NCBI RefSeq assembly: GCF_014656095.1
Contig: NZ_BNBT01000050.1
Span: 1-53,895 of the forward strand
Direction of reading: 5' to 3'
Source: Streptomyces longispororuber
GTDB taxonomy: Bacteria > Actinomycetota > Actinomycetes > Streptomycetales > Streptomycetaceae
DNA length: 53,895 nucleotides
The notes under the pieces were generated by a model. That model ran no database searches, had not been told where the DNA came from, and worked only from the letters and a program-made list of their open reading frames with translations. Shown in pieces: positions 24,496 through 32,955 of this stretch (its first letter is position 1; each line of letters starts with the position of its first letter). The position numbers and the translations under genes were made by a program.

Positions 24496-25092
24496 TCAGC
24501 GGTCGCCTACGTCACGTGCCCGGCCGGTCGCCGACGGGAATACGTCGCGCCGCTCCTCCACCTCTCTGACCAGGTCCTGCAGTTCGGAGCGGATCCAGTC
24601 GCGGGTCGCGACCTCGCCGAGGCCCATGCGCAGCGCGGCGATCTCCCGGGTGAGGTACTCGGTGTCGGCGATGGAGCGCTCGTTCTGCTTGCGGTCCTGT
24701 TCGTGGGTGACGCGGTCGCGGTCGTCCTGGCGGTTCTGCGCGAGCAGGATCAGCGGGGCCGCGTACGACGCCTGGAGCGAGAGCATCAGGGTCAGGAAGA
24801 TGAACGGGTAGCGGTCGAAGCGCAGGTGCTCGGGCGCGGTGACGTTCCAGACCACCCACAGGATGATCACGACCGTCATCCAGACGATGAACCGCCCCGT
24901 GCCGAGGAAGCGCGCGATGCGCTCCGACAACTGCCCGAAGGCCTCCGGGTCGTACTCCGGCAGCAGCCTGCGGCGCGGTGCGCGCGGCTGGTCCAGGCGG
25001 AACCGGGGGCGCCCCTCGGGCCGCGCCTCGCGCCGCTCGTCCCGCGCCTCGCGGTCGCGCCCGGGGGGCCGGGGCTCCCGGTCACGCGCCAT
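24496..25092 (-). CDS. DUF1003 membrane protein
   Basis: This 198-residue protein has an Arg/Pro-rich N-terminus, then FGQLSERIARFLGTGRFIV and two predicted helices (WMTVVIILWVVWNV and FPFIFLTLMLSLQASYAAP region, about 70-125), and a charged helical tail (RSIADTEYLTREIAALRMGL). This is the DUF1003 layout; its function is unknown, although it is commonly linked with MgtE-like proteins. It overlaps the upstream MgtE-like gene by 11 bp, so the two are translationally coupled. Confidence 0.9.
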   Translation of the reverse strand: MARDREPRPPGRDREARDERREARPEGRPRFRLDQPRAPRRRLLPEYDPEAFGQLSERIARFLGTGRFIVWMTVVIILWVVWNVTAPEHLRFDRYPFIFLTLMLSLQASYAAPLILLAQNRQDDRDRVTHEQDRKQNERSIADTEYLTREIAALRMGLGEVATRDWIRSELQDLVREVEERRDVFPSATGRARDVGDR

Positions 25093-26356
25093 GGCCGGCC
25101 CCTTCCGGGAGGTGGAACTCGGTCTCGCGCCAGTCGTCCGGCAGCATGTGGTCGAGCACGTCGTCGACCGTGACCGCGCCGAGCAGCGAGCCGCCCTCGT
25201 CGACGACGGGCGCCGCGACCATGTCGTACGTGGCGAAGAAGCCGGCGACGACCGGCAGCGGGTCCTCGGGGGTGAGCGGGCGCAGGTCGTCGTCGAGGAT
25301 CGAGCCGACGAGCGTGTACGGCGGGTCGCGCAGCAGCCGCTGGAAGTGCACGGCGCCCAGGTACTGGCCGGTCGGCGTCTCGTCGGGCGGGCGGCACACG
25401 TACACCTGCGCCGCCAGCGCGGGCGACAGGTCCTGCTGGCGCACCCGCGCGAGGGCGTCGGCGACCGTGGCGTCCGGGCGCAGCACGATCGGCTCGGTCG
25501 TCATCAGGCCGCCCGCGGTGCGCTCCTCGTACGCCATCAGCCGGCGCACGTCGGCGGCGTCGTCCGGCTGCATCAGGGTCAGCAGGCGCTCCTTGTCCTC
25601 CTCGGGCAGCTCGGCGAGCAGGTCGGCGGCGTCGTCCGGGTCCATGGCCTCCAGGACGTCGGCGGCGCGCTCCTCCTGGAGCTTGCCGAGGATCTCGATC
25701 TGGTCGTCCTCGGGCAGCTCCTCCAGGACGTCCGCGAGCCGGTCGTCGTCCAGGGCGGCGGCGACCTCGGCGCGGCGCTTGGCGGACAGGTGGTGCAGCA
25801 CGTTCGCCAGGTCGGCGGGGCGGAGCTGCTCGAAGGTGGCGAGCAGGCTCTCGGCACCCTGCCCGTGCTCCTCCAGGAAGAAGCCCTCGACCGCGGACCA
25901 CTCCACGGTGAGCGTCTCCCCCTTGCGCCGGAACGCTCCCCCCTTGCCCCGGCGTACGAAGACCCGGTCGACCTCCCAGTCCCTGCGGGCCGGGAGCTGG
26001 CGCACGGACACGTCGAGGACGGTGACCTCCTCGCCGGTCTCGACCAGGCGCACCCGCCGGTCCAGCATCTCGCCGAGCACGAGCCGCTCGGTGGGGCGCT
26101 GCTCGAAGCGCCGTACGTTCAGCACGCCGGTGGTGATGACCTGGCCGGACTCGATGCCGGTCACGCGGGTCATGGGCAGGAAGATGCGGCGCCGCGTCGC
26201 GACCTCCACGACCAGCCCGAGCAGCCGCGGCGGCTTCCGGCCGACGCGCAGGATGGCGACGAGGTCGCGCACCCGGCCGACCTGGTCGCCGTTCGGGTCG
26301 AAGACGGCGGTGCCGGACAGGTGCGAGACGAAGATCCGGGGCGCGCCTCCTGCCAT
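25082..26356 (-). CDS. MgtE N-terminal/CBS-domain protein without the channel domain
   Basis: This 424-residue soluble protein has a PRC-barrel-like N-terminus (VFDPNGDQVGRVRDLVAILR), an MgtE intracellular helical N domain (ADLANVLHHLSAKRRAEVAA and repeats, residues 190-290) and a CBS pair (MTTEPIVLRPDATVADAL; VDEGGSLLGAVTVDDVLDHM). The five-helix MgtE channel domain is absent, so it is a Mg2+-sensing or regulatory module rather than a transporter by itself; the mycobacterial counterpart Rv1232c is alike. ATG 26356 is preceded by AAAGG. A 24-bp repeat pair (TCGGGACGGGGACGGGGC-type, 26371-26418) lies directly upstream. Confidence 0.9.
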   Translation of the reverse strand: MAGGAPRIFVSHLSGTAVFDPNGDQVGRVRDLVAILRVGRKPPRLLGLVVEVATRRRIFLPMTRVTGIESGQVITTGVLNVRRFEQRPTERLVLGEMLDRRVRLVETGEEVTVLDVSVRQLPARRDWEVDRVFVRRGKGGAFRRKGETLTVEWSAVEGFFLEEHGQGAESLLATFEQLRPADLANVLHHLSAKRRAEVAAALDDDRLADVLEELPEDDQIEILGKLQEERAADVLEAMDPDDAADLLAELPEEDKERLLTLMQPDDAADVRRLMAYEERTAGGLMTTEPIVLRPDATVADALARVRQQDLSPALAAQVYVCRPPDETPTGQYLGAVHFQRLLRDPPYTLVGSILDDDLRPLTPEDPLPVVAGFFATYDMVAAPVVDEGGSLLGAVTVDDVLDHMLPDDWRETEFHLPEGAGHGA

Positions 26357-26370
26357 GTGCCGCGCCTTTC

Positions 26371-26418
26371 TCGGGACGGGGACGGGGCATGTGCTCGGGA
26401 CGGGGACGGGGCGTGCGG
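26371..26418. repeat. 24-bp direct repeat upstream of the MgtE-like gene
   Basis: Two adjacent copies of TCGGGACGGGGACGGGGC plus six less conserved bases occupy the 5' region of the minus-strand gene. Confidence 0.7.
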
Positions 26419-26619
26419 ACCGCGGTTCGCCGGGTGTGTCCCGCATGCCGGGTATGGGGGCTTCAGGCTAGCCCGTACCCGTCGTATCCGCCCTGGTGAG
26501 GCGTCCGGACGGACGGGCGCGGAGGGACGGGGGAGACACCGGTACGCTGCGGTACGCCAGGCCGTCCAGGGGTACGGCTCTGGCCGTAGACGACGTCGGC
26601 ACGAGAGGCAGCGCCACCT

Positions 26620-27411
26620 GTGACTGCGATGCGACCGGCCCCCCGTTCCCGAAGGTTCGCGCTGGTGGGCGCGGTGTGCGCGGGGCTCGTGGTGGGCGGT
26701 GCGGGACTGACCGCGTGCGGCGGCGGATCAGGCGGGGGCGAGGACCCCGACGCCGGCACCAACGGTGTCGGCAAGCTCTCCGCGGCCCGGATCCAGAGCA
26801 AGGCCCGGCAGGTGGCCGAGGCCGCGCCCGCCGTGCGGCTGTCCGGCACCGTCGTCAGCAAGGGCCACACGTACAAGCTCGACATGCGGCTCACGCACAA
26901 CGGCGGCACGGGCACGGTGACGTCCAAGGGCGGCACGTTCGAGCTGCTGCGCGTCGACCGGAACCTGTACCTGAAGGCGGACGCGGACTTCTGGGCGCAC
27001 AAGGAAGAGAGCGCCCAGGGCGCCGGGGGCACGGGCGGCGCGGACCGCGGGGCCGCCGCCAAGCTCGACGGCAAGTACGTGAAGGTGCCCCAGGGCGACC
27101 CCGCGTACCGGCGCCTGAGCGGGTTCACCGACAAGGGCGTCCTGCTCGACGGCACCCTCGCGCTGCACGGCACCCTGGCCAAGGGCGAGCGCGGCGGGAC
27201 GGGGGCCGGGCGGTTCGTCAGGATCAGCGGCGACAAGGGCGCGGGCGGCACCCTGGAGGTGTCCCTGAAGGGCAAGCCGTACCCGCTGACCCTGCGGCGC
27301 GCGGGCGGCACCGGCACGCTGCGGCTCAGCGAGTGGGGGCAGCTCGTGCCGCTGCGGGAGCCGGACAAGGGCGAGACCGTGGACTACGGCCAGCAGTTGC
27401 CCACCTCGTAG
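26620..27411 (+). CDS. Lipoprotein, LppX/LprG-like
   Basis: This 263-residue protein has a lipoprotein signal with lipobox LTAC, lipidated Cys33, a Gly-rich linker, then a beta-rich domain (LSGTVVSKGHTYKLDMRLTH, GTFELLRVDRNLYLKADADF, GKPYPLTLRRAGGTGTLRL) resembling the LppX_LprAFG fold that carries lipids in mycobacteria. Lipid binding here is inferred only. GTG 26620 is chosen over ATG 26629 because GAGAGG lies 11 nt upstream. It is divergent from the MgtE-like gene and monocistronic. Confidence 0.85.
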   Translation: MTAMRPAPRSRRFALVGAVCAGLVVGGAGLTACGGGSGGGEDPDAGTNGVGKLSAARIQSKARQVAEAAPAVRLSGTVVSKGHTYKLDMRLTHNGGTGTVTSKGGTFELLRVDRNLYLKADADFWAHKEESAQGAGGTGGADRGAAAKLDGKYVKVPQGDPAYRRLSGFTDKGVLLDGTLALHGTLAKGERGGTGAGRFVRISGDKGAGGTLEVSLKGKPYPLTLRRAGGTGTLRLSEWGQLVPLREPDKGETVDYGQQLPTS

Positions 27412-27444
27412 CGGCGGCCGGGCGCGGCCGGGCGCGGCCGGCGC

Positions 27445-27972
27445 TCAGCGGCGCTTCTTGCCGCGGCTCTTCCCGCGGCGCAGCAGCAGCCGGGGCAGCG
27501 CCTCCGGAGCGCTCTCGCGCGTCGTCACCGGCGTGGGCAGGGGCGGGGCCGCCAGGGAGCCCTCGGGCGGCTCCAGGTCCGCCTCGCGCGGGGTGAGCCG
27601 CAGGACCCGGCACTGCTCCGCCCACCGCTCGACGACCCGCTCGCCGTCGGGGGCGTTCAGGCGCTTGCCCTTGAGCTCGGCGACCGCCGCCTCCCACGCC
27701 TCGGAGCGCGGCGCCAGCTCCGTCACCGTCGCCGTCCAGGACAGCAGCCGGCCGCCCTTGTCCTTGCTGCGTACGGTCACCACGGCCGTGGCGCCGTCGG
27801 CCAGCTCGGGGAACGGCTGCTCGCCGGGGCCGTCGCCCACGAGGTGGGCGGCGCCGTCGTGCCAGACGTGCCACAGCGCGCGGTCGGGGCCCGCGCCGCG
27901 CACCCAGATGAGGCCCGACTTCTTGGTGGCCTCCTCGACGAGGGCGCGCCCGAGGAGTGTGTCAGCGGTCAT
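27445..27972 (-). CDS. Conserved actinobacterial protein of unknown function
   Basis: This 175-residue soluble protein begins with a compact alpha/beta region (KKSGLIWVRGAGPDRALWHV, GAAHLVGDGPGEQP, TAVVTVRSKDKGGRLLSW) that suggests a small beta-barrel. A basic Lys/Arg tail ends RRGKSRGKKRR, which could bind nucleic acid or membrane. I do not recognise a named domain. It lies in the stretch that corresponds to small conserved proteins between mrp and corA in mycobacteria. Confidence 0.75.
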   Translation of the reverse strand: MTADTLLGRALVEEATKKSGLIWVRGAGPDRALWHVWHDGAAHLVGDGPGEQPFPELADGATAVVTVRSKDKGGRLLSWTATVTELAPRSEAWEAAVAELKGKRLNAPDGERVVERWAEQCRVLRLTPREADLEPPEGSLAAPPLPTPVTTRESAPEALPRLLLRRGKSRGKKRR

Positions 27973-28014
27973 GACGGCAGCTTAGCCAGCGGCCCCCGGG
28001 GCGGACGCCCGCGC

Positions 28015-29130
28015 TCAGAGCCAGCCGTTGCGCTTGAGGGTGCGGTGGATCGTGTAGCAGACCACGCCGATCAGGCCGAGGACCATCGGGTAGCCGTAGC
28101 GCCAGTGCAGCTCCGGCATGTGGTCGAAGTTCATCCCGTACACGCCGCACACCGCCGTCGGGACGGCGATGATCGCCGCCCAGGAGGTGATCTTGCGCAT
28201 GTCCTCGTTCTGCGCGACGGCCGCCTGCGCGAGGTTGGCCTGGAGGATGGAGTTGAGCAGCTCGTCGAAGCCGAGGACCTGCTCCTGGACGCGGGCCAGG
28301 TGGTCGGCCACGTCGCGGAAGTACTTCTGGATGTCGGGGTCGACCAGCCGCATCGGCCGCTCGCTCAGGAGCTGCATGGGGCGCAGCAGCGGCTGCACGG
28401 CCCGCTTGAACTCCAGCACCTCGCGCTTGAGCTGGTAGATCCGCCCGGCGTCGACACCGCGCGAGACGCCCTTGCCGGTGACCGCGAACACCTCGTTCTC
28501 GACGTCGTCGATGTCGACCTGCATGGCGTCCGCGACCGCGAGGTAGCCGTCGACGATGTGGTCGGCGATGCCGTGCAGCACCGCCGAGGGGCCCTTGGCG
28601 AGCAGCTCGGGCTCGTCCTGGAGGCGGCGGCGCAGCGTGCGCAGCGAGCCGTGGCCGCCGTGCCGCACGGTGATGAAGAAGTCCCGGCCGGTGAAGCACA
28701 TGACCTCGCCGGTCTCCACCACCTCGCTGGTCGCGGTGAGTTCGGCGTGCTCGACGTAGTGGATGGTCTTGAAGACCGTGAACAGCGTGTCGTCGTAGCG
28801 CTCCAGCTTGGGCCGCTGGTGGGCGTGGACGGCGTCCTCCACGGCCAGCGGGTGCAGCCCGAACTCGGCGGCGATACCGGCGAATTCGGCCTCCGTCGGC
28901 TCGTGCAGGCCGATCCAGGCGAAGCCGCCGTCGCGGCGCACCTGGAGCATCGCCTCGTGCGGGGTGAGGGCCTCATCGCGGGACACGCGGCGGCCGTCGC
29001 GGTAGACGGCGCAGTCGACGACGGCCGAGGCGGCACGCGGGTCGCGGGTGGTGTCGTACGAGCTGTAGGAGACGCTGTCCTTCCGCAGGGCGGGGCGGAC
29101 TGCGGCGCGCAGGTCGCGGATCATCGACAT
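28015..29130 (-). CDS. corA: Magnesium/cobalt transporter CorA
   Basis: This 371-residue CorA-family channel has a large cytosolic N domain, a long stalk helix and two C-terminal helices. The signature YGMNF has Met333 at the centre of GMN before the last helix, and HMPELHWRYGYP forms the periplasmic loop. It mediates Mg2+ (and Co2+/Ni2+) uptake. ATG 29130 follows AAGGAG at 8 nt. The 500-bp upstream gap is rich in stems and could hold a Mg2+-responsive leader. It lies close to the MgtE-like protein. Confidence 0.95.
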   Translation of the reverse strand: MSMIRDLRAAVRPALRKDSVSYSSYDTTRDPRAASAVVDCAVYRDGRRVSRDEALTPHEAMLQVRRDGGFAWIGLHEPTEAEFAGIAAEFGLHPLAVEDAVHAHQRPKLERYDDTLFTVFKTIHYVEHAELTATSEVVETGEVMCFTGRDFFITVRHGGHGSLRTLRRRLQDEPELLAKGPSAVLHGIADHIVDGYLAVADAMQVDIDDVENEVFAVTGKGVSRGVDAGRIYQLKREVLEFKRAVQPLLRPMQLLSERPMRLVDPDIQKYFRDVADHLARVQEQVLGFDELLNSILQANLAQAAVAQNEDMRKITSWAAIIAVPTAVCGVYGMNFDHMPELHWRYGYPMVLGLIGVVCYTIHRTLKRNGWL

Positions 29131-29631
29131 GGGCAGGCTCCTTCGACGAAAGGGCCGCCTGCGACGGGTGGAACTACCCGGAATGGGGACGTCCGGCTGT
29201 GCTGGGGGCACGTCCGCAAAGCGGGGAGCACCGCACCGTCGCGGTGGCAGCAACGCTACTGATGCAGATCAGGTGAAACGCGGAGCTCTTCCGTCGTGCG
29301 GGGCACGGGCCGGCCACGGCCGGGAGGGTCGAGAAGTGCCGGGCACACAGCCGCAGCGTCGCTGCTGCGGGGAGTCAGCGGGCGGAAGAGCGAGTGGTAC
29401 TGCACGGTCGACTTCGATCCACTGCAGCCCCACCTCCTCCGGCCGGTCCCCCGTGGGGGAGTTCCCAGGCGCGCGTGGCGCCGTCCGTCGAGTACGGACC
29501 CGAGGGCCCTGAGGTCCGGGCTTGAGAGCGACGCTTCTGCGTGCCGCCCGGGCCAGCAGCCAACAGTATCAGCCGACCGGTCCGCCAAACCCCGAGCTTT
29601 ACCCATCACTGACGAGTTCTATGCTCCCCGC
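29131..29631. other. Structured 501-bp gene-free region between corA and the SUFU-like gene
   Basis: This divergent gap is rich in dyads: TCCCCC-GTG-GGGGA near 29446, GCAGCGTCGCTGC near 29357, GGCCGGCCACGGCC near 29310 and CCGCACCGTCGCGGTGG near 29230. A minus-strand AT-richer block near 29560-29580 (GATACTGT) might be a -10 region, implying a leader of over 400 nt for corA. I could not match it to an M-box, SRP, RNase P or tmRNA consensus. It holds no convincing gene; third-position GC of its open frames is not coding-like. Confidence 0.5.
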
Positions 29632-30225
29632 ATGGCTGATGTTCTTGCTCCGGTCGAGGCCCGGCTCCGCGAGGCCCTGGGCGAACCGGACGCGCGCGCG
29701 GCGGTGACGTTCCTCGGCACGGACCGCGTCGAGGTCCTCCGGTTCCCGGCCGGGGACGGCGACGGGGTCGTGCGGTACGCCACCCTCGGCATGTCCGCCC
29801 AGCCGATGAGCGACCCCACGGCCGTGCTCGCCGACCCGGTGAAGGGCCCGCGGGCGGAGCTGATCCTCTCCGTGCGGGGCGGCCTCGCCGACACCGACAA
29901 GGTGCTCAGGCCGCTGGCCGTGCTGGCCGCGTCCCCGCAGGTCGAGGGCGTCGTGGTCATGCCCGGTGCCTCGCTGGACGTGGGCGGCCCGCTGTGGCCG
30001 GGCGCCCCCTTCACCGCCGTACTCGTCGCCGAGCCCGGCGGCCTGGTCCCCGACCTGGAACTGCCCGACCCGATGGATCCCGTACGGTTCCTGCCGCTGC
30101 TGCCCATGACGCCGAACGAGGCCGCCTGGAAGCGGGTCCACGGGGCGCAGGCCCTCCAGGAGCGGTGGCTCAACAGAGGCACGGACCTGCGCGACCCGCT
30201 GCGGGCGACGGTGGCCCTGGACTGA
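29632..30225 (+). CDS. Suppressor-of-fused (SUFU) domain protein
   Basis: This 197-residue protein matches the bacterial SUFU/immunity-like fold: VEVLRFPAGDGDGVVRYATL, GMSAQPMSDPTAV, PRAELILSVRGG, FTAVLVAEPGG and FLPLLPMTPNEAAWKRVHG. Some family members in other bacteria are immunity proteins of polymorphic toxins, but no toxin gene is adjacent. ATG 29632 has a weak ribosome binding site, so the mRNA may have a short leader. Function here is not known. Confidence 0.85.
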   Translation: MADVLAPVEARLREALGEPDARAAVTFLGTDRVEVLRFPAGDGDGVVRYATLGMSAQPMSDPTAVLADPVKGPRAELILSVRGGLADTDKVLRPLAVLAASPQVEGVVVMPGASLDVGGPLWPGAPFTAVLVAEPGGLVPDLELPDPMDPVRFLPLLPMTPNEAAWKRVHGAQALQERWLNRGTDLRDPLRATVALD

Positions 30226-30881
30226 GCCGGGCCTGCCCTGGGCGGGGGCCGGTGCGTATCGGGGGCGGGGCTGGTGCTGAGGCCATGGGGTGGGGTTCAC
30301 CGCGGGTGGGCTGACTGGGGCTTGGCGCTTCCGCGTTTCCGGGGCGGGCTTGGGCTGGACTGTGTCCGCCCGTCCGTCCGATCGTCTGCCTCGTTGCCCG
30401 CCTGCCTCGTCTGCCCGTCTGTCCCCTGCGCCCCCGTCTGCCCCGTGGGCTCCGTGCCTCGCGTGCGCCCCAGGGGCATACGTGGATGCTGTTCTGGGCC
30501 CGTCTGCCCCGGCAGTGCGGGCCCGGCGCTCGGCCGGGCCGCGTGCGCCCCGGCCTCGTCCGGACCGCCCCGGTCGCGGCGGGCTCCGCCCGGGTGTGAG
30601 CCGGGGCGCTCCGGCTGCCGTCCGTCGGGGCGATGCGTTTCCGGGGCCTTCCGGTCGCCGCCCTGTCGTCCGGTGCCCCAGGGGCGGCTCGATCCCTCCC
30701 TGAGCCATTCTGGATTCGCCCGGGTCCGGCCCGGGGCGCCGTGCGTCCGTTCGCGGCCGCCCGGACCTGCGCCGGGGCCGCGCACGGCTGCTCGCGGGGT
30801 GGCCGCGGGGGCGCTGCGGCCGCACTCCGGACGGGTGATCGTCCTTGACGAGGCGTCCGCCGGGGAGGACCGTGGGGCGCT
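30226..30881. other. 656-bp gene-free, low-complexity region
   Basis: No reading frame here has convincing codon bias or a recognisable product. Between about 30366 and 30470 the plus strand is pyrimidine-rich with recurring CGTCTGCC/CCGTCCG motifs, which generates spurious Cys/Pro-rich frames. Only a purine tract (GGGGAGGA at 30862) serving the next gene is recognised. Confidence 0.6.
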
Positions 30882-31523
30882 ATGAGGGGCGAACCCAGTT
30901 GCCCGAAGTGTGGTGGCCGGGTCAGGGCTCCCGGCCTCTTTGCCGACTCCTGGCAGTGCGACGTGCACGGCACCGTGCATCCACTGCAGCCCGTGATCCC
31001 GCCCAGTGTCGAGGCGCTCGGCGTCGTGGTGCACCGCGCCCAGGTCCCCGTCTGGATGCCCTGGCCCCTGCCGGTCGGGTGGCTGTTCACCGGCGTGGCC
31101 TGCGCGGGCGACGACCGCAGCGGCGGCCGGGCGACCGCCGTGGCCTGCTCGGGGCCCGCGCCGCTCGGTGGTGTCGGCGAACTCATCCTCGTCGCCGAGG
31201 AGTTGGGCATCGGCCTCGGCGCGCGCTACGCGGGCATCGACGGCCCCGACCCCGGCGCCGCCATGAACGTGGGCAAGCCGCCCGCGGCCAAGGTGCTCGC
31301 CGCGGGGCGCCCGACGCCCCTGTGGCACGTCTCCGGCACGCCAGAGGACCGGGCCGTGTTCGCGGGGGAGGCGTGCGGGCTGTGGCTGTGGGCGATCGCC
31401 TGGCCCGAGCAGTCGGGGCTGCTGATGTACGACGAGCTGGTGCTCACGGATTTGCGGGACGCGGGGGCAGAGGTGGAGCTGCTGCCGTGCGGGGCGCTCT
31501 CGCCCCGGCTCCTCACGCCCTGA
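30882..31523 (+). CDS. Zinc-ribbon-containing protein, DUF6758-like
   Basis: This 213-residue protein has an N-terminal zinc ribbon (CPKCGG...WQCDVHG), then PVWMPWPLPVGWLFTGVACA, ELILVAEELGIGLGARYAGI, a proline hinge KPPAAKVLAAGRPTPLWHV and a C-terminal DELVLTDLRDAG segment. It matches a conserved Streptomyces family that I associate with DUF6758; the role is unknown. ATG 30882 has GGGGAGGA 12 nt upstream. Confidence 0.82.
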   Translation: MRGEPSCPKCGGRVRAPGLFADSWQCDVHGTVHPLQPVIPPSVEALGVVVHRAQVPVWMPWPLPVGWLFTGVACAGDDRSGGRATAVACSGPAPLGGVGELILVAEELGIGLGARYAGIDGPDPGAAMNVGKPPAAKVLAAGRPTPLWHVSGTPEDRAVFAGEACGLWLWAIAWPEQSGLLMYDELVLTDLRDAGAEVELLPCGALSPRLLTP

Positions 31524-31626
31524 GCCCGCACGGCGCGCCCCAGCCCCACCCCTCCCCGATCCCGGTGGCTGCCGCCCCCGGCCCCCCGCCCTCCCGTCTG
31601 GGGCTCCGCCCCTCTCCCCCGTCATC

Positions 31627-31794
31627 GGCGCTCCGCGCCTCGTCCTCAAACGCCGGACGGGCTGAAAGTGCCCCGTCTCGCCGTCGTCGGCCGGACGGGG
31701 TGAGATGTCCTTGACTCGCGGTCGTCGTTCGTCCCGCAGCCGACGACGGCGCCCGGCGGACGATTCCAGCCCGTCCGGCGTTTGAGGACGAGGC
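31627..31794. repeat. Inverted pair of the dispersed CCGTCCGGCGTTTGAGGAC repeat
   Basis: A minus-oriented copy (31627-31665) and a plus-oriented copy (31766-31794) of the same family as at 12761-12931 face each other about 100 bp apart in the 382-bp gap 31524-31905. The rest of the gap appears empty. Confidence 0.85.
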
Positions 31795-31905
31795 CGCCAG
31801 GCCGGTGGGGGGCGGGTGGGTGGGGGAGGACCCGTAGCGGACGCAGCCCCGGCCAGGCCGTTATCCTTAAGGGCCCTGTCCGTCCCGAAAAGCGTGGAGC
31901 CCCGC

Positions 31906-32781
31906 GTGCGCATCGACCTGCACACCCACTCCACCGCCTCCGACGGCACGGACACCCCGGCCCAGCTCGTCCGCAACGCCGCCGCCGCGGGGCTCGACGT
32001 CATCGCCCTGACCGACCACGACACCACCCGCGGCCACGCCGAGGCCGTCGCCGCGCTGCCCCCCGGGCTCACCCTCGTCACCGGCGCCGAGCTGTCCTGC
32101 CGCCTCGACGGCGTGGGGCTGCACATGCTGGCGTACCTCTTCGACCCGGACGAGCCGGAGCTGGCCCGCGCGCGCGAGCTGGTGCGCGACGACCGGGTGC
32201 CGCGCGCGCGGGAGATGGTCCGCAAGCTCCAGGAGCTCGGTGTGCCCGTGACCTGGGAACAGGTCGCGCGGATCGCGGGCGACGGCTCCGTGGGCCGCCC
32301 GCACGTCGCCGAGGCCCTCGTCGAGCTCGGCGTCGTCGCGAGCGTCTCCGACGCCTTCACGCCCCAGTGGCTCGCCGACGGCGGCCGCGCCTACGCGGAG
32401 AAGACCGAGCTCGACCCCTTCGAGGCGATCCGCCTCGTCAAGGCCGCGGGCGGCGTCACCGTCTTCGCGCACCCCGCCGCGGCCCAGCGCGGCAAGATCG
32501 TCCCGGAGTCGGCGATAGCCGAGCTCGCCGCCGCCGGCCTCGACGGCATCGAGGTCGACCACCCCGAGCAACTGGCGTACGCGCCCGAGGCGGGCCCCCG
32601 CCTGCGCGGCCTCGCCGCCGACCTCGGCCTCCTCGTGACCGGCTCCAGCGACTACCACGGCAGCCGCAAGACCGTCTCGCTCGGTGAGTTCACCACCGAC
32701 CCCGAGATCTACGGCGAGATCACGCGCCGCGCCACCGGGGCGTTCCCGGTGCCGGGCGCGGGCGGAGACCTGCCCGCCTAG
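31906..32781 (+). CDS. PHP-domain phosphoesterase (TrpH/YciV-like)
   Basis: This 291-residue metal-dependent phosphoesterase has the PHP motifs RIDLHTHSTASDG, VIALTDHDTTRG, TGAELSC, VFAHPAAAQRG, GIEVDHPEQ and LLVTGSSDYHG. Such YciV/TrpH enzymes (RNase AM type) act on 5'-phosphorylated RNA ends or 3',5'-bisphosphates; the family assignment is firm, the exact substrate inferred. GTG 31906 with GGAG 6 nt upstream is preferred to an upstream ATG at 31816. It is followed 174 bp later by a MarC-type membrane gene. Confidence 0.92.
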   Translation: MRIDLHTHSTASDGTDTPAQLVRNAAAAGLDVIALTDHDTTRGHAEAVAALPPGLTLVTGAELSCRLDGVGLHMLAYLFDPDEPELARARELVRDDRVPRAREMVRKLQELGVPVTWEQVARIAGDGSVGRPHVAEALVELGVVASVSDAFTPQWLADGGRAYAEKTELDPFEAIRLVKAAGGVTVFAHPAAAQRGKIVPESAIAELAAAGLDGIEVDHPEQLAYAPEAGPRLRGLAADLGLLVTGSSDYHGSRKTVSLGEFTTDPEIYGEITRRATGAFPVPGAGGDLPA

Positions 32782-32955
32782 CGGCGGCGCACCCACCCGT
32801 TCGCACACCGCGCCCCTCAGGCGCACGCGTCATCGGCGCGCCCCCACCCGGCGGCGCGCACGCCCCGCGGCGCCCGCCGCGCCCCCGCCCCTGCCCCCAC
32901 TTCCCCCACCTCCCCCCACCCCTCCCTTCGTACGACTCTCCGCAAGGCCATCACT

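Noticed and set aside
29256..29609. Minus-strand open frame of 117 codons upstream of corA
   Set aside because: Third codon positions are not GC-biased as in neighbouring genes, no ribosome binding site, and the DNA is dominated by stems; treated as non-coding.
29131..29631. Known M-box Mg2+ riboswitch upstream of corA
   Set aside because: AGGTGAAACGCGGAGCTC on the plus strand recalls the M-box entry sequence but is on the wrong strand for corA and the remaining core is absent.
30274..30885. Open frame of 203 codons rich in Cys, Pro, Arg and Ser
   Set aside because: Composition follows the local pyrimidine skew, no ribosome binding site, no domain-like segment; other frames of the same stretch look alike.
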